Source: JAVVXB01 sp036651815 (GTDB lineage Bacteria > Bacillota > Clostridia > Christensenellales > CAG-138). Taken from it: DNA of 64,000 bases. The stretch covers positions 1 through 64,000 of the forward strand of contig JAVVXB010000017.1 in NCBI GenBank assembly GCA_036651815.1, written 5' to 3'. Position 1 is the stretch's first letter. Every line of letters starts with the position of its first letter. The position numbers and the translations under genes were made by a program. Below the pieces are notes generated by a model. The model saw nothing but the letters and a program-made list of their open reading frames with translations. It ran no database searches and was not told where the DNA came from. Below are positions 25,972-34,521 of the stretch, piece by piece.

Positions 25972-26973
25972 TTACTCGTTCTCTAGATTTACAACATAGT
26001 TCAAGGGTTGTTGAGCGATATATCGCCGAATGTTGTCCAGTGAAATCTCCTTCAGTCTGTCAACGGTGCGATCGCCCTTATAGGCCTGATGCGGTGTGAT
26101 ATAAAGGTTCGCGCAATCCCAATAGGGACTGTTTGCAGGCAATGGCTCAGTGGGCATAACATCTACCGCAGCCTTACATAACCTACCTGAACGAAGTGCT
26201 GCGCAGACAGCATCCATATCTACGAGTCCACCGCGAGCAATGTTTATCAGGTATGCTCCGTTTTTAACGCAACGCAGAAATTCCGCATCAATAAAATTGG
26301 CGGTTTTTCTTGTCAAAGGCATTGTTGCAACGATACAGTCGTATTCGTGCAATGTTTCCAGTAATTCACGCCTATTTAGATACAGCTTCCGAATCAGTGG
26401 ATAGTCAGTTGGAAAGATGTCATAAGCGCTGACCTCCATGCCGAGTGCAGAAAATCGCTGAATCACCTCACGCCCAATGGCACCAGCTCCAAGCACAACT
26501 GCTTTTCGTCCCATGAGTTCCATGGATGCTTCGCCGGTTTTCCAGCAATGTTCCTTCTGATTATGCATATAAAAATCATAGTTTTTTGCCATCATCAGTA
26601 GCTTGCAGACAGCGTCCTCAGCCAACGGAATATTGGAAGATCCACGCGCGTTTGTGAGCGTAATTTTCCTGCTAAGGATTTCCTCTTTCGGTATTTTGTC
26701 AAAGCCGATACTCATCAGCTGGATCCACTTAAGATTGGGAAATTTCTGAAATAATGCTGGCGTTAATGCGTATCTTAGGCATATAACGCCTTCCACCTGC
26801 TTGGCTTGTATTTCTGTGCAGATGTCCAAATTTCCATCAAATGGGCCTAGGTTATCCTTCGTTCCACCGTGACCACCGTTAAATAGAATAATGTCCGCAT
26901 CGATGCTGTGCAGTTGCTGCTCATCAAAACGCAAGCTGGATAAAATGATCATACCTTTACCATCTTCTTTCAT
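25972..26973 (-). CDS. D-isomer-specific 2-hydroxyacid dehydrogenase family protein
   Basis: 333 residues. The NAD-binding motif VVLGAGAIGREVIQRFSALG, the INIARGGLVDMDAV block with the substrate Arg, the catalytic Glu region VMPTEPLP and the His in ITPHQAYKG are all present, so it should be active. It would oxidise or reduce a 2-hydroxy/2-oxo acid. It lies between the UroD-like gene and the enolase-superfamily gene on the same strand. Start is either 26973 or the ATG at 26952. Confidence 0.85.
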   Translation of the reverse strand: MKEDGKGMIILSSLRFDEQQLHSIDADIILFNGGHGGTKDNLGPFDGNLDICTEIQAKQVEGVICLRYALTPALFQKFPNLKWIQLMSIGFDKIPKEEILSRKITLTNARGSSNIPLAEDAVCKLLMMAKNYDFYMHNQKEHCWKTGEASMELMGRKAVVLGAGAIGREVIQRFSALGMEVSAYDIFPTDYPLIRKLYLNRRELLETLHEYDCIVATMPLTRKTANFIDAEFLRCVKNGAYLINIARGGLVDMDAVCAALRSGRLCKAAVDVMPTEPLPANSPYWDCANLYITPHQAYKGDRTVDRLKEISLDNIRRYIAQQPLNYVVNLENE

Positions 26974-27025
26974 TCATGGCTATTGTTGTATGTCCCGAAA
27001 TACGAGTTTTACAAAGAACAGCAAA

Positions 27026-28024
27026 TCACCGGTTGTGGTAAAATGCTCTTCCATAACGATTGGCTTCATCATTCAGCCAGAACATTCTATCCGGATTTCG
27101 TTTGGTTACACCACTGAGGAAGATGGCATATCGATTTGTTGGGCCATATTGATCCATGGCATCCCGAACGGACTGCCTTGCGGCAGCCTCATCCGCGTCT
27201 GGCTGGTTGCCTGGGCCAAAGGAGTCCCACCCGCCAATGCAGTTCATCCCATATCTTTCTTTTGCACCTTCTATGTCATTGAATATCTGGAACGGTTGTA
27301 TAGCCTTAATGCCTATCTCCGCCAAATCAGGAAGTATCGCGCTGATATCGCCATCCACATGAATTTCTGGCATGACCCCTTCCTCAATGAGCGCATCACA
27401 AACCTTTTTCTGTGCAGGCTTGATAATCTCCCGATAAGTTTTAGGGCTCATCATCATGCCAGTTGCCGTTGCCATATGATCAAACAACATACCAAGATCC
27501 GGTTTGCAATACTTACAGAACTTGTGAAACGCTTTTATCTGATAATCTGCCATTGCTTGCAGAAAATCATAACAGGCTTCCGGCTCCTCCGCGAGTGCAC
27601 ACAGCGCCTCCTCAAAGCCAAAGCCGTAGTGCATCTCTTCCCAGAGTTTCGATGTGGTATAATTGATGACCTTCTCTCCCTCGCTCATTTCACCATAAAG
27701 CGATCTGGCATTGAACAGCGCAGACCTAGCATCCTGTTCCCAGTCCACACGATCAAGGTCTACCTTTGGCATATATTCCTTCCATTTTGTAATATCCTTG
27801 AAAGCAAAATTGCCGTCGTTTGTATGAGCGGGTGTGTATCCATCGATGGTACTAGTGAAATCCACGCTGCAAAAGTCAACCAGATACCCCGTAGCTGGAT
27901 TCAGTTTTCTTGCCAAGCAGGCTGGTTCGATGTTCATTGCTGCGGCGCTAAAATTGGGAATCCATTCCGGTTGCCGGCCTTCCAGCATCAGCAGCATATT
28001 TTCTCTTTCAGTCAGTTCGCGCAT
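27026..28024 (-). CDS. Uroporphyrinogen-decarboxylase-like protein in TRAP cluster
   Basis: About 332 residues of the UroD/methyltransferase-A fold. LTERENMLLMLEGRQPEW at the start and EIHVDGDISAILPDLAEIG with IQPFQ mark the family. The HxC-type zinc ligands of corrinoid methyltransferases such as MtaA/MtbA are absent (H222-V-D-G instead), so a zinc-dependent methyl transfer is unlikely. Start ATG at 28022-28024 follows AAGGAG. It sits between the TRAP large permease and the hydroxyacid dehydrogenase. UroD-like proteins of this type occur in catabolic loci but their reaction is largely unknown. Confidence 0.75.
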   Translation of the reverse strand: MRELTERENMLLMLEGRQPEWIPNFSAAAMNIEPACLARKLNPATGYLVDFCSVDFTSTIDGYTPAHTNDGNFAFKDITKWKEYMPKVDLDRVDWEQDARSALFNARSLYGEMSEGEKVINYTTSKLWEEMHYGFGFEEALCALAEEPEACYDFLQAMADYQIKAFHKFCKYCKPDLGMLFDHMATATGMMMSPKTYREIIKPAQKKVCDALIEEGVMPEIHVDGDISAILPDLAEIGIKAIQPFQIFNDIEGAKERYGMNCIGGWDSFGPGNQPDADEAAARQSVRDAMDQYGPTNRYAIFLSGVTKRNPDRMFWLNDEANRYGRAFYHNR

Positions 28025-28085
28025 TATTGCTATTCTCCTTGTTCTTCTGGTATCACACAAATACAATCACAATCATTGAGCACAA

Positions 28086-29357
28086 TTACTTCAGCAGGAA
28101 CATAGAAATCTCAGGCACGAAAGCGATAATAAACATCGCAATGATCAGAACACCAATGAACGGCAGGGCAGCTTTGACAATTTTGTTCATGCTGATTCCG
28201 GTCATGCTTGAAGCTACAAATAAATTTTGTGCAACCGGTGGCGTTACGTTACCAAGCGCAAATGCCATCGTCATAATGACGCCAAAGTGAATTGGATCCA
28301 TGCCGACACTCTTCAGCACAGTCAGCATGACAGGTGCAAAGATAACCGTAGCTGGTGTTGTTTGCAGGAACATGCCGATGATGAACAGCATACCAATGAT
28401 GATGGTTATGATCACGTAGTAATTTGTGGAGATGCCCGTAAAGAAGTTGCTGACTGTCGAACTAACGCCCAGATAGGAAAATACAGCGCCAAGCGATTTC
28501 GCAGCAGCAAATACGAATATCATGCCGCCAAGGAATACAACGTTCTTGCGATACAGTGTCCATACGGTTTTAAATGTCAGCTGTTTATAAACGAACAAAC
28601 CGATGATAATGCCATACACGCACGATACGACGGCAGCCTCCGTTGCAGAAAAAATGCCGCTGTAAATGCCGCCAAGAATAATAACTGGCATCAACAGTGC
28701 CCATTTTGCGTCCCAAAGCTGCTTTCCAACGTTCCGCAAATTGAATCTCTGGCCGGATCCGCTGTAACCACGTTTTTTACACATGACATAGTTCACGATA
28801 ATGAGCAAAACAGCAACCAGTATGCCAGGACCAATGCCTGCAATGAACAGATCGCCGATAGATTCACCAACCGTCACGCCATAGACAACCATTGTGTAAC
28901 TTGGCGGTATGAGCAATCCTAGTCCACCGGCAACGGCCACAAGTCCTGTTGCATAGTATTTGCTGTAACCATACTTGACCATCTGCGGAATCATAATGGC
29001 ACCGATGCAGGCCACGGTGGCTGCAGCAGAGCCAGATATTGCACCAAAGAACAAGCAAGCGAGAACCGTCACAATACCGAGTCCACCGGTTACGTTGCCC
29101 ACCAGCGAATTCGCAAAATTCACCAGCCGTTTGGATATACCTGCTTGCTCCATAATACTGCCAGCTAATATAAAGAATGGCATGGAAAGCAAAGTAAATG
29201 AGTCGAGACCAGAGTACATCGTCTGCGCTACATAAGTTACCGGCATGATGGGATCAACAGCAAGCATAGCCAGCACAGCCAACACCAGTGAAAATCCAAC
29301 CGGGATACCAATGAACAGTGTGATTCCAAGGGTAACAAATAATATAACAGTTCCCAT
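28086..29357 (-). CDS. dctM: TRAP transporter large permease DctM
   Basis: 423-residue integral membrane protein with about twelve helices, the ion-coupled channel subunit of a tripartite TRAP carrier for organic acids. Signatures are FTLLSMPFFILAGSIMEQAG, GAISGSAAATVACIGAIMIP, LIPPSYTMVVYG and GNVTPPVAQNLFV. The start codon overlaps the stop of the small permease gene (TAATG). Co-transcribed with the DctP and DctQ genes. Confidence 0.93.
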   Translation of the reverse strand: MGTVILFVTLGITLFIGIPVGFSLVLAVLAMLAVDPIMPVTYVAQTMYSGLDSFTLLSMPFFILAGSIMEQAGISKRLVNFANSLVGNVTGGLGIVTVLACLFFGAISGSAAATVACIGAIMIPQMVKYGYSKYYATGLVAVAGGLGLLIPPSYTMVVYGVTVGESIGDLFIAGIGPGILVAVLLIIVNYVMCKKRGYSGSGQRFNLRNVGKQLWDAKWALLMPVIILGGIYSGIFSATEAAVVSCVYGIIIGLFVYKQLTFKTVWTLYRKNVVFLGGMIFVFAAAKSLGAVFSYLGVSSTVSNFFTGISTNYYVIITIIIGMLFIIGMFLQTTPATVIFAPVMLTVLKSVGMDPIHFGVIMTMAFALGNVTPPVAQNLFVASSMTGISMNKIVKAALPFIGVLIIAMFIIAFVPEISMFLLK

Positions 29358-30016
29358 TACTTCTTATCCTCCTTTGCCGGCGCATCGGCTTGCGGTGGCG
29401 GCACAGTTTCGGCATTTGCTGCATTCAACGGATCCAGCACCTTCATAATTGTCTCTTTTGCCTCCGTTTGCAGCTTCTCCTCAGATTCCTCATCACCAAA
29501 GTCAATCGTGGCTTCCGAGGCTCCGAGCGTCTTTTCGTTCTCTTTAAGCAATGCAATCGTATCCTGGACGAGACGAATGCAAATGAGAACCATACAAATT
29601 GGGATAATTGCATAAGTGAATGGCTTGGAAATCCCAAGAATAACCGATTTGGTATGGGTCTTCATCATGGTTTGAATCACCTTGATCAAAGGAATGTTAA
29701 TATAAGCACAAAACCCAAACACGACAACGTTGGACACAATCAACATAACCCGTTTAACTTTAAAGGGTACTACGGAAAGAATTGCATCAATGCGGATGTG
29801 TTTACGCTTGAGCGTTGCAGCGGCCATCCCGAGATATGCCAACCAAATATAGACAATATTAGCAAGTTCCTCTGTCCAAACAATCGAGCTGTTAAACACA
29901 TACCTAGAAATAACTTGGACTGTACACAATACTGTCAAGAACATAAACAGTATGGTTCCGGCATATTCTTCAAAATTGTTTAGTGCATTCATTAGCTTTT
30001 TGCTTTTTTCATTCAT
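29357..30016 (-). CDS. dctQ: TRAP transporter small permease DctQ
   Basis: About 219 residues with four membrane helices and the DctQ signature SSIVWTEELANIVYIWLAYLG, AATLKRKHIRID. The C-terminal 60 residues after the last helix are hydrophilic (Glu/Ala/Lys/Pro rich), longer than in most DctQ proteins. Start is 30016 or an ATG five codons upstream (30031). It forms the membrane complex with DctM. Confidence 0.9.
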   Translation of the reverse strand: MNEKSKKLMNALNNFEEYAGTILFMFLTVLCTVQVISRYVFNSSIVWTEELANIVYIWLAYLGMAAATLKRKHIRIDAILSVVPFKVKRVMLIVSNVVVFGFCAYINIPLIKVIQTMMKTHTKSVILGISKPFTYAIIPICMVLICIRLVQDTIALLKENEKTLGASEATIDFGDEESEEKLQTEAKETIMKVLDPLNAANAETVPPPQADAPAKEDKK

Positions 30017-30071
30017 ATCGCCAACCCCCATCTTTCTTCAAGACACTGATTTGCTGCATTTTACGCAACTT

Positions 30072-30109
30072 TTTTATACGGGCGAGGAATGAACCTCGCC
30101 CGTATAAAA
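30072..30109 (-). other. Intercistronic hairpin between dctP and dctQ
   Basis: Perfect 16-base arms TTTTATACGGGCGAGG (30072-30087) and CCTCGCCCGTATAAAA (30094-30109) with a six-base loop. The minus transcript has no U run after it, so it is more likely an mRNA 3'-end protector that keeps the binding-protein message abundant than a terminator. Confidence 0.65.
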
Positions 30110-30136
30110 TTTCATGTCACTATTCATGCATTTGAT

Positions 30137-31234
30137 TTATTTTTCAAGTTTCTCGTTGATTTCCTGCATGGCAGCAACCGCTTCGTTGAAATATGCTTCA
30201 CCGCAGTCGGCCTTGATCACATCCCAAGAAGTCGATGCAACATCCTGAAATGCCTTTAATTCTTCAGCAGATAATTCCCGAATCTCAAGTTTCTCAGCAA
30301 CTTTTGCCTTGGCGTCATCAGCAAATTTTCCAACAGAATCCCAGGCTGCCTGTTCAGCCACCGCTGCGGCCTCCAGCACAAGTTGCTGTAAATCTGCAGG
30401 CCAGCTATTAAATGTCTCGTCAGAGCATGCGGCAAGCGTTGAAGTAAAGTTATGCTTAGTTTCTGTTACATAATTCTGCACTTCGTAAATCTTCTGTCCC
30501 CAAATGGTGATATAGGGACTCTCTTGTGCATCCACAAGTCCCTGTTGCAAAGCTGTAAACAGTTCTGAATAAGGAGTCGGTGTACAGTTGGCACCCAGTG
30601 CTGAGAATGCAGCAATCTGATAAGGATCCGCCATGGTTCTGAGCTTAAGTCCCTTCATATCGGCAGGTGACTGAACCATCTTTTTCTTGCTGGTGAGCAT
30701 GCGGAAGCCCATCGGAACATACGCAAGCTGTTTCACACTGGCATCTGCAAGAAATTGTGCATTCATTTTTTCACGGAATGGACTTTTCGTTAGTAATTCG
30801 CGTGCGCCTTCCTCCGAAGGAAAGAAGAATGGAGCATTGATCGGTGCAAAAGCTGTAGTGTATGTACCAATCTGACTGATGTTGCATGTGATAAAGTCAA
30901 ACGATCCGCCCAAAAGTCCATTGAAATACTCTTCTGTGCTACTTGCAAGCTGGCTACTATAGAAGATATCAAGCTTATATTTCCCGTTGGACTTTTCACT
31001 AAGATAATCTTGAAATGTTGTCCAGAATACACCGTTTGAAGTTGTTGCATTTTCGCTTTCAGCTGCGCCAGTTGCCAGCTTCAGAACCATTTCCGGTTTC
31101 ACAGAATCCGACTCCGCAGCATTTGAGCGCGCTGCGGATTCCGCATTCGATGCAGTCGGTTGCGCACAGCCGGCAAGCAGCATAGCGGCCATTGCAACGG
31201 ACAATGTCACGGCCAAAATTTTAGAACGATTCAT
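30137..31234 (-). CDS. dctP: TRAP transporter solute-binding lipoprotein DctP
   Basis: About 365 residues. Lipoprotein signal peptide with lipobox MLLAGC (Cys23) followed by an Ala/Ser/Asn linker, then a DctP-family binding domain: LKLATGAAES, KLDIFYSSQLASS, MKGLKLRTMADPY and the carboxylate-binding Arg in that strand, QQGLVDAQESPYITIWG. It captures an organic acid outside the membrane. Start ATG follows GGAGGGAAAA. First gene of the cluster, separated from dctQ by a stabilising hairpin. Confidence 0.93.
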   Translation of the reverse strand: MNRSKILAVTLSVAMAAMLLAGCAQPTASNAESAARSNAAESDSVKPEMVLKLATGAAESENATTSNGVFWTTFQDYLSEKSNGKYKLDIFYSSQLASSTEEYFNGLLGGSFDFITCNISQIGTYTTAFAPINAPFFFPSEEGARELLTKSPFREKMNAQFLADASVKQLAYVPMGFRMLTSKKKMVQSPADMKGLKLRTMADPYQIAAFSALGANCTPTPYSELFTALQQGLVDAQESPYITIWGQKIYEVQNYVTETKHNFTSTLAACSDETFNSWPADLQQLVLEAAAVAEQAAWDSVGKFADDAKAKVAEKLEIRELSAEELKAFQDVASTSWDVIKADCGEAYFNEAVAAMQEINEKLEK

Positions 31235-31485
31235 TTTTCCCTCCGCTTTCTTTTGATTCCCTAGAATTGCATGGATTGACATAGGACGTGTTACGTCTTA
31301 TGTCTATATTACTGCTCCTTTTCATGGCTGTCAATAGAAATCATTTGCTTTTGCATGCGCTATTTGATGCCAGCAGCCATCAACCCAATTCAATTTAAGG
31401 TTGGACATCAGATGTCGTTTGGCCTTGTGCTTTCGCTGTAAAGCAGATATAATCATAAAAAAGAGGCAAATAAAGTGAGATTCAT

Positions 31486-32285
31486 ATGATGAATGATAAA
31501 AAAATGCTTTCTGCAAATGTTGCTGAAGAAATAACCCAGATGATTATTTCAGGTCAGTTTCCTCAGGGTTGTCGAATACCAAACGAGCAAACATTCGCTG
31601 ACATGTTCAACGTCAGTCGGGGTACAGTACGTGAAGCAATTAAAATTCTCGTTTCCGCAGGTATTTTGGAAATTCGCCGCGGAAATGGTACTTTTGTTCG
31701 NNNNNNNNNNTTCGTAGTTTGACAGGCATTAGTGAGGACCCATTTGGTCTGCGTTTTGTTGCGCAGGACTCCTTGATGACAGAGCTGGAGGAACTTCGGT
31801 ATCTGATTGAGCCACAGGTTGCCGCTCTAGCCACCGAACGTGCAACTGACGAAGAAATCGCCGAGATGGCAGTCATACTTGCATCGTTGGAGGAAATCAG
31901 CCAACGTTTTCATGCTACGGATGATTCGTGCGATGATACCTTGAAACTTGCGGCAGAAAAGGATGTTGCCTTTCACAACATGTTATATAAAATGTGTCAC
32001 AATAGTGCGTTGGAACGCCTGATCCCCGTCATCAGTCAGCCTTTAATCAATTCCTTTACTAGAGATAGCTTCAAGGGTTTCTACAAATCCATGGTAAACT
32101 GCAGTACGCATAGGCTCATCTATACCTTGCTGGTTAACCGCAATGCTGAGGAAATTGCAATCGTCACGCGTCGACATTTGCAGTGTTCACTAAGCACAGC
32201 AAGGCACGAGCTTTCTCAGGCACAGGCGGCTGCATCCAAAGTAACGGAATCAAGCAATTGTTCCTATACCAAATCAGAAAAATAG
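31486..32285 (+). CDS. GntR (FadR/FCD) family regulator, split by an assembly gap
   Basis: N-terminal winged helix (AEEITQMIISGQFPQGCRIP, FADMFNVSRGTVREAIKIL, IRRGNGTFV) and C-terminal FCD ligand domain (LRYLIEPQVAALATERATDEE, FHNMLYKMCHN). Ten N at 31701-31710 break the frame. The four bases TTCG stand on both sides of the N run; joining them once gives ...GTFVRSLTGISEDPFG with one open frame, as expected for the family. So this is one intact gene of about 262 codons. Divergent from the TRAP cluster and probably its repressor. Confidence 0.85.
31701..31710. other. Assembly gap (10 N)
   Basis: Ten undetermined bases flanked on both sides by TTCG. The duplicated flank suggests two contigs that overlap by four bases were joined with a placeholder. 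Confidence 0.95.
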
Positions 32286-32703
32286 ATTAGCACTATTTTG
32301 TTTGTTCTTTTCAACCGCCAACACAATGAAAAATTTAAAGCACAAACAACCCATTGCCGACGTTTTATTGCATCATTCGCAGGATAATTCTCTCCCAATA
32401 TTTTTCGATATTTTACGCTCCCACATTTTTTGCGCTGCCATTTTTACCGATACTTTTGAGCATTCCCCACATGAAATGTAGACGTTAGCCCTGCAAAAAC
32501 AGCGCCACCGAAAACGGAAGCGCTGTTTTGTGTTTTTATATATACCGCCACGCAGCCGCTGCATATATCATATCGTTTGAAAGCAACGTGGCAAATCAAA
32601 AACGCAGTCTCCTCGCAGTTGGCCGTTAAAGTTCTATATTTCGAGATACAAGTGATCCCATTATTTGTGCCAATCATCCATTGATTGTACGAATGAATGT
32701 TTC
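32286..32703. terminator. Convergent intergenic region with strong hairpin at 32495-32529
   Basis: The 418-base gap between the GntR gene and the SHMT-like gene has no credible gene. It contains arms AAAACAGCGCCACCG and CGGAAGCGCTGTTTT around a short A-rich loop, followed by GTGTTTTT on plus and by TTTTTG on minus, so it can terminate both converging genes. Confidence 0.7.
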
Positions 32704-34149
32704 TTATAACCCGATGCGTTGTGCAAAGCAATCCAACGCTTTGGAAGTCTGTTGATCGTCAAAGCAATAGCGAAGAGTCGTAAAGCCGCTGCGTAGTTTT
32801 TTCACTTCAGCGGTAACGTCCCGGTTACGCAGTATGACGTCCGCCATAAGCGAGGCAAGCTTCTCAAATTCCGCATCACCAAAGCCAAAGCGTGTCATCT
32901 CAGCGACGCCTGTACGCAGCGCACCAGCAGCGTTAAAGCCTGTTTCGTCCGGCGTAGCCTGGTGGTTGACAATGATGTTGTTTTGTTCCATGCGTTCAGC
33001 GATTTCCATGCCCGCTCCACTGCCCACCTTGATTATGACCTGATGCGTCTCCGTATAGGAAATTTTCTCGTCGCCCGCAACGTTCACTCCTTCAGACTTG
33101 AGCGCTTTCGCGAAATGTTTGGCGTTATGAATAACGTTCTTTTGATAGGCCTCTTTGAAGCAATTCATTTCATATGTGGCCATCAGCAGTCCAAGCAGCG
33201 TGCCAAGGTGATGGTTACTGACGCTACCGGGAAACACGCGGGATTGCACCGAGGCAAATAATGCTGCGTTCTGCTCATTATTTTCCGTATTGACGGCAAT
33301 AACGCCGCGCTGCGGGCCAAAGAAAGTCTTATGGGTTGATCCTGTAACGATGTCTGCACCCTCTGCAAATGGTTTTTGAAAATAGTCGCCCACAAGCCCC
33401 AGAACATGCGCCATATCATACATGATGACGGCGTTCAAATTCTGTTCCTTCAGAAACCCCGCAATCTCAGCGACAGGTTCGCGATGGAGCACCATGGATT
33501 TGCCAAAGATGATCAGTTCCGGCCGATACCGATCGATCAATTCCTTGGTTGCTTCCACATCGACTTTGAAAAGATTATCCGCGCAAACTGGAAAATTCAC
33601 CACCGCCGGTTTCTTCGTCGCCGGGTCGATAGCAATGCAATCGTGCAGCGCACCCATGGGTTGCGCGCTCAGGTGCCCCCCACGAATGATATGATTGTTC
33701 AGTACATAGCCAAGACGCTTTGCTTCCACCGTTCGATTTGAACTGTTTTTTAAATTCATCAGCGCCGAAAACGTAGCTGCATTGGCCATCTGTCCACTCA
33801 GTGCACGCGCTTCAACCTGCGTACAGCCGAGGAAACGTTTCAGCTCTGCAACGACCTGTTCCTCTACCTTGCCAATAAAACCGGTGCCTTGATAATAAAA
33901 CACCTCATGATTATGGATCGTCTTGTGCTCGGCGTAACGAAACGACGGATCAGACGAACAAAGCAGCCGCACCGCGCGGGACTGCGTCATCTCCGACGGA
34001 ATGAGGTTGATGCAGCATTCTTGCCGCCACTCATGGTTATCCAGTGCGTTATCAATCAGTGTAAGCGCTTGGCCGGTATAACCATCCACACTTTGGTTCT
34101 TCTTTTTCTCCGGACCGTTCTCCATAGCAGTCCGCTCCCTCTCACCCAT
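32704..34149 (-). CDS. Serine hydroxymethyltransferase-family PLP enzyme
   Basis: 481 residues, longer than typical GlyA (about 410-420). PLP lysine in GSTHKTFFGPQRGVI, INLIPSEMTQS near the start (GlyA usually has LIASEN), YYQGTGFIGKVEE and ALSGQMANAATFSALM. Likely interconverts glycine and serine or another beta-hydroxy amino acid; the altered N-terminal motif and FFGPQ loop make it a divergent paralogue rather than housekeeping GlyA. ATG at 34147-34149 follows GAAGGAGATATCTT. It stands alone behind a structured leader. Confidence 0.82.
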   Translation of the reverse strand: MGERERTAMENGPEKKKNQSVDGYTGQALTLIDNALDNHEWRQECCINLIPSEMTQSRAVRLLCSSDPSFRYAEHKTIHNHEVFYYQGTGFIGKVEEQVVAELKRFLGCTQVEARALSGQMANAATFSALMNLKNSSNRTVEAKRLGYVLNNHIIRGGHLSAQPMGALHDCIAIDPATKKPAVVNFPVCADNLFKVDVEATKELIDRYRPELIIFGKSMVLHREPVAEIAGFLKEQNLNAVIMYDMAHVLGLVGDYFQKPFAEGADIVTGSTHKTFFGPQRGVIAVNTENNEQNAALFASVQSRVFPGSVSNHHLGTLLGLLMATYEMNCFKEAYQKNVIHNAKHFAKALKSEGVNVAGDEKISYTETHQVIIKVGSGAGMEIAERMEQNNIIVNHQATPDETGFNAAGALRTGVAEMTRFGFGDAEFEKLASLMADVILRNRDVTAEVKKLRSGFTTLRYCFDDQQTSKALDCFAQRIGL

Positions 34150-34192
34150 AAGATATCTCCTTCGTTGTTATATGCTAAACGCAGCGCGCAAA

Positions 34193-34230
34193 AGCGGCCG
34201 CATCGCTTATCATAGCACAATGCGGCCGCT
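34193..34230 (-). promoter_or_regulatory. Leader hairpin upstream of the SHMT-like gene
   Basis: Perfect 11-base arms AGCGGCCGCAT and ATGCGGCCGCT around a 16-base loop, followed on the minus strand by TTTTGCGCG. It lies about 45 bases before the SHMT-like gene's start and downstream of a TATAAT near 34250. It is a possible attenuator. The remaining sequence up to 34521 has no recognisable riboswitch or gene. Confidence 0.5.
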
Positions 34231-34521
34231 GAGTGAATAATATTTCGTATAATTATAAGTTTTTTAAGAAAATTGTAGCCGTTCCCCCATCCGTTCATCT
34301 GAACGAATGATTTGTTTTGCCCATTGATGATTCCATCATTTTCAGATACCCCAGGTTCTGACGTTTGAGCACGTTTCAAAAATCAATAAAAACGATTTCG
34401 TTTCTTAAATTCTATTTCCGCGCTCATAATCCCAAAATATACGTTCAATGAACCTGTGAATGCTCCACTTGTACGGACAAATATCCACTCAAAATCACAG
34501 GTTTGCTTGAAGCAGCACGCC

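Noticed and set aside
27026..28024. Corrinoid methyltransferase of MtaA/MtbA type
   Set aside because: The His-x-Cys zinc ligands are missing, with H-V-D-G at that place.
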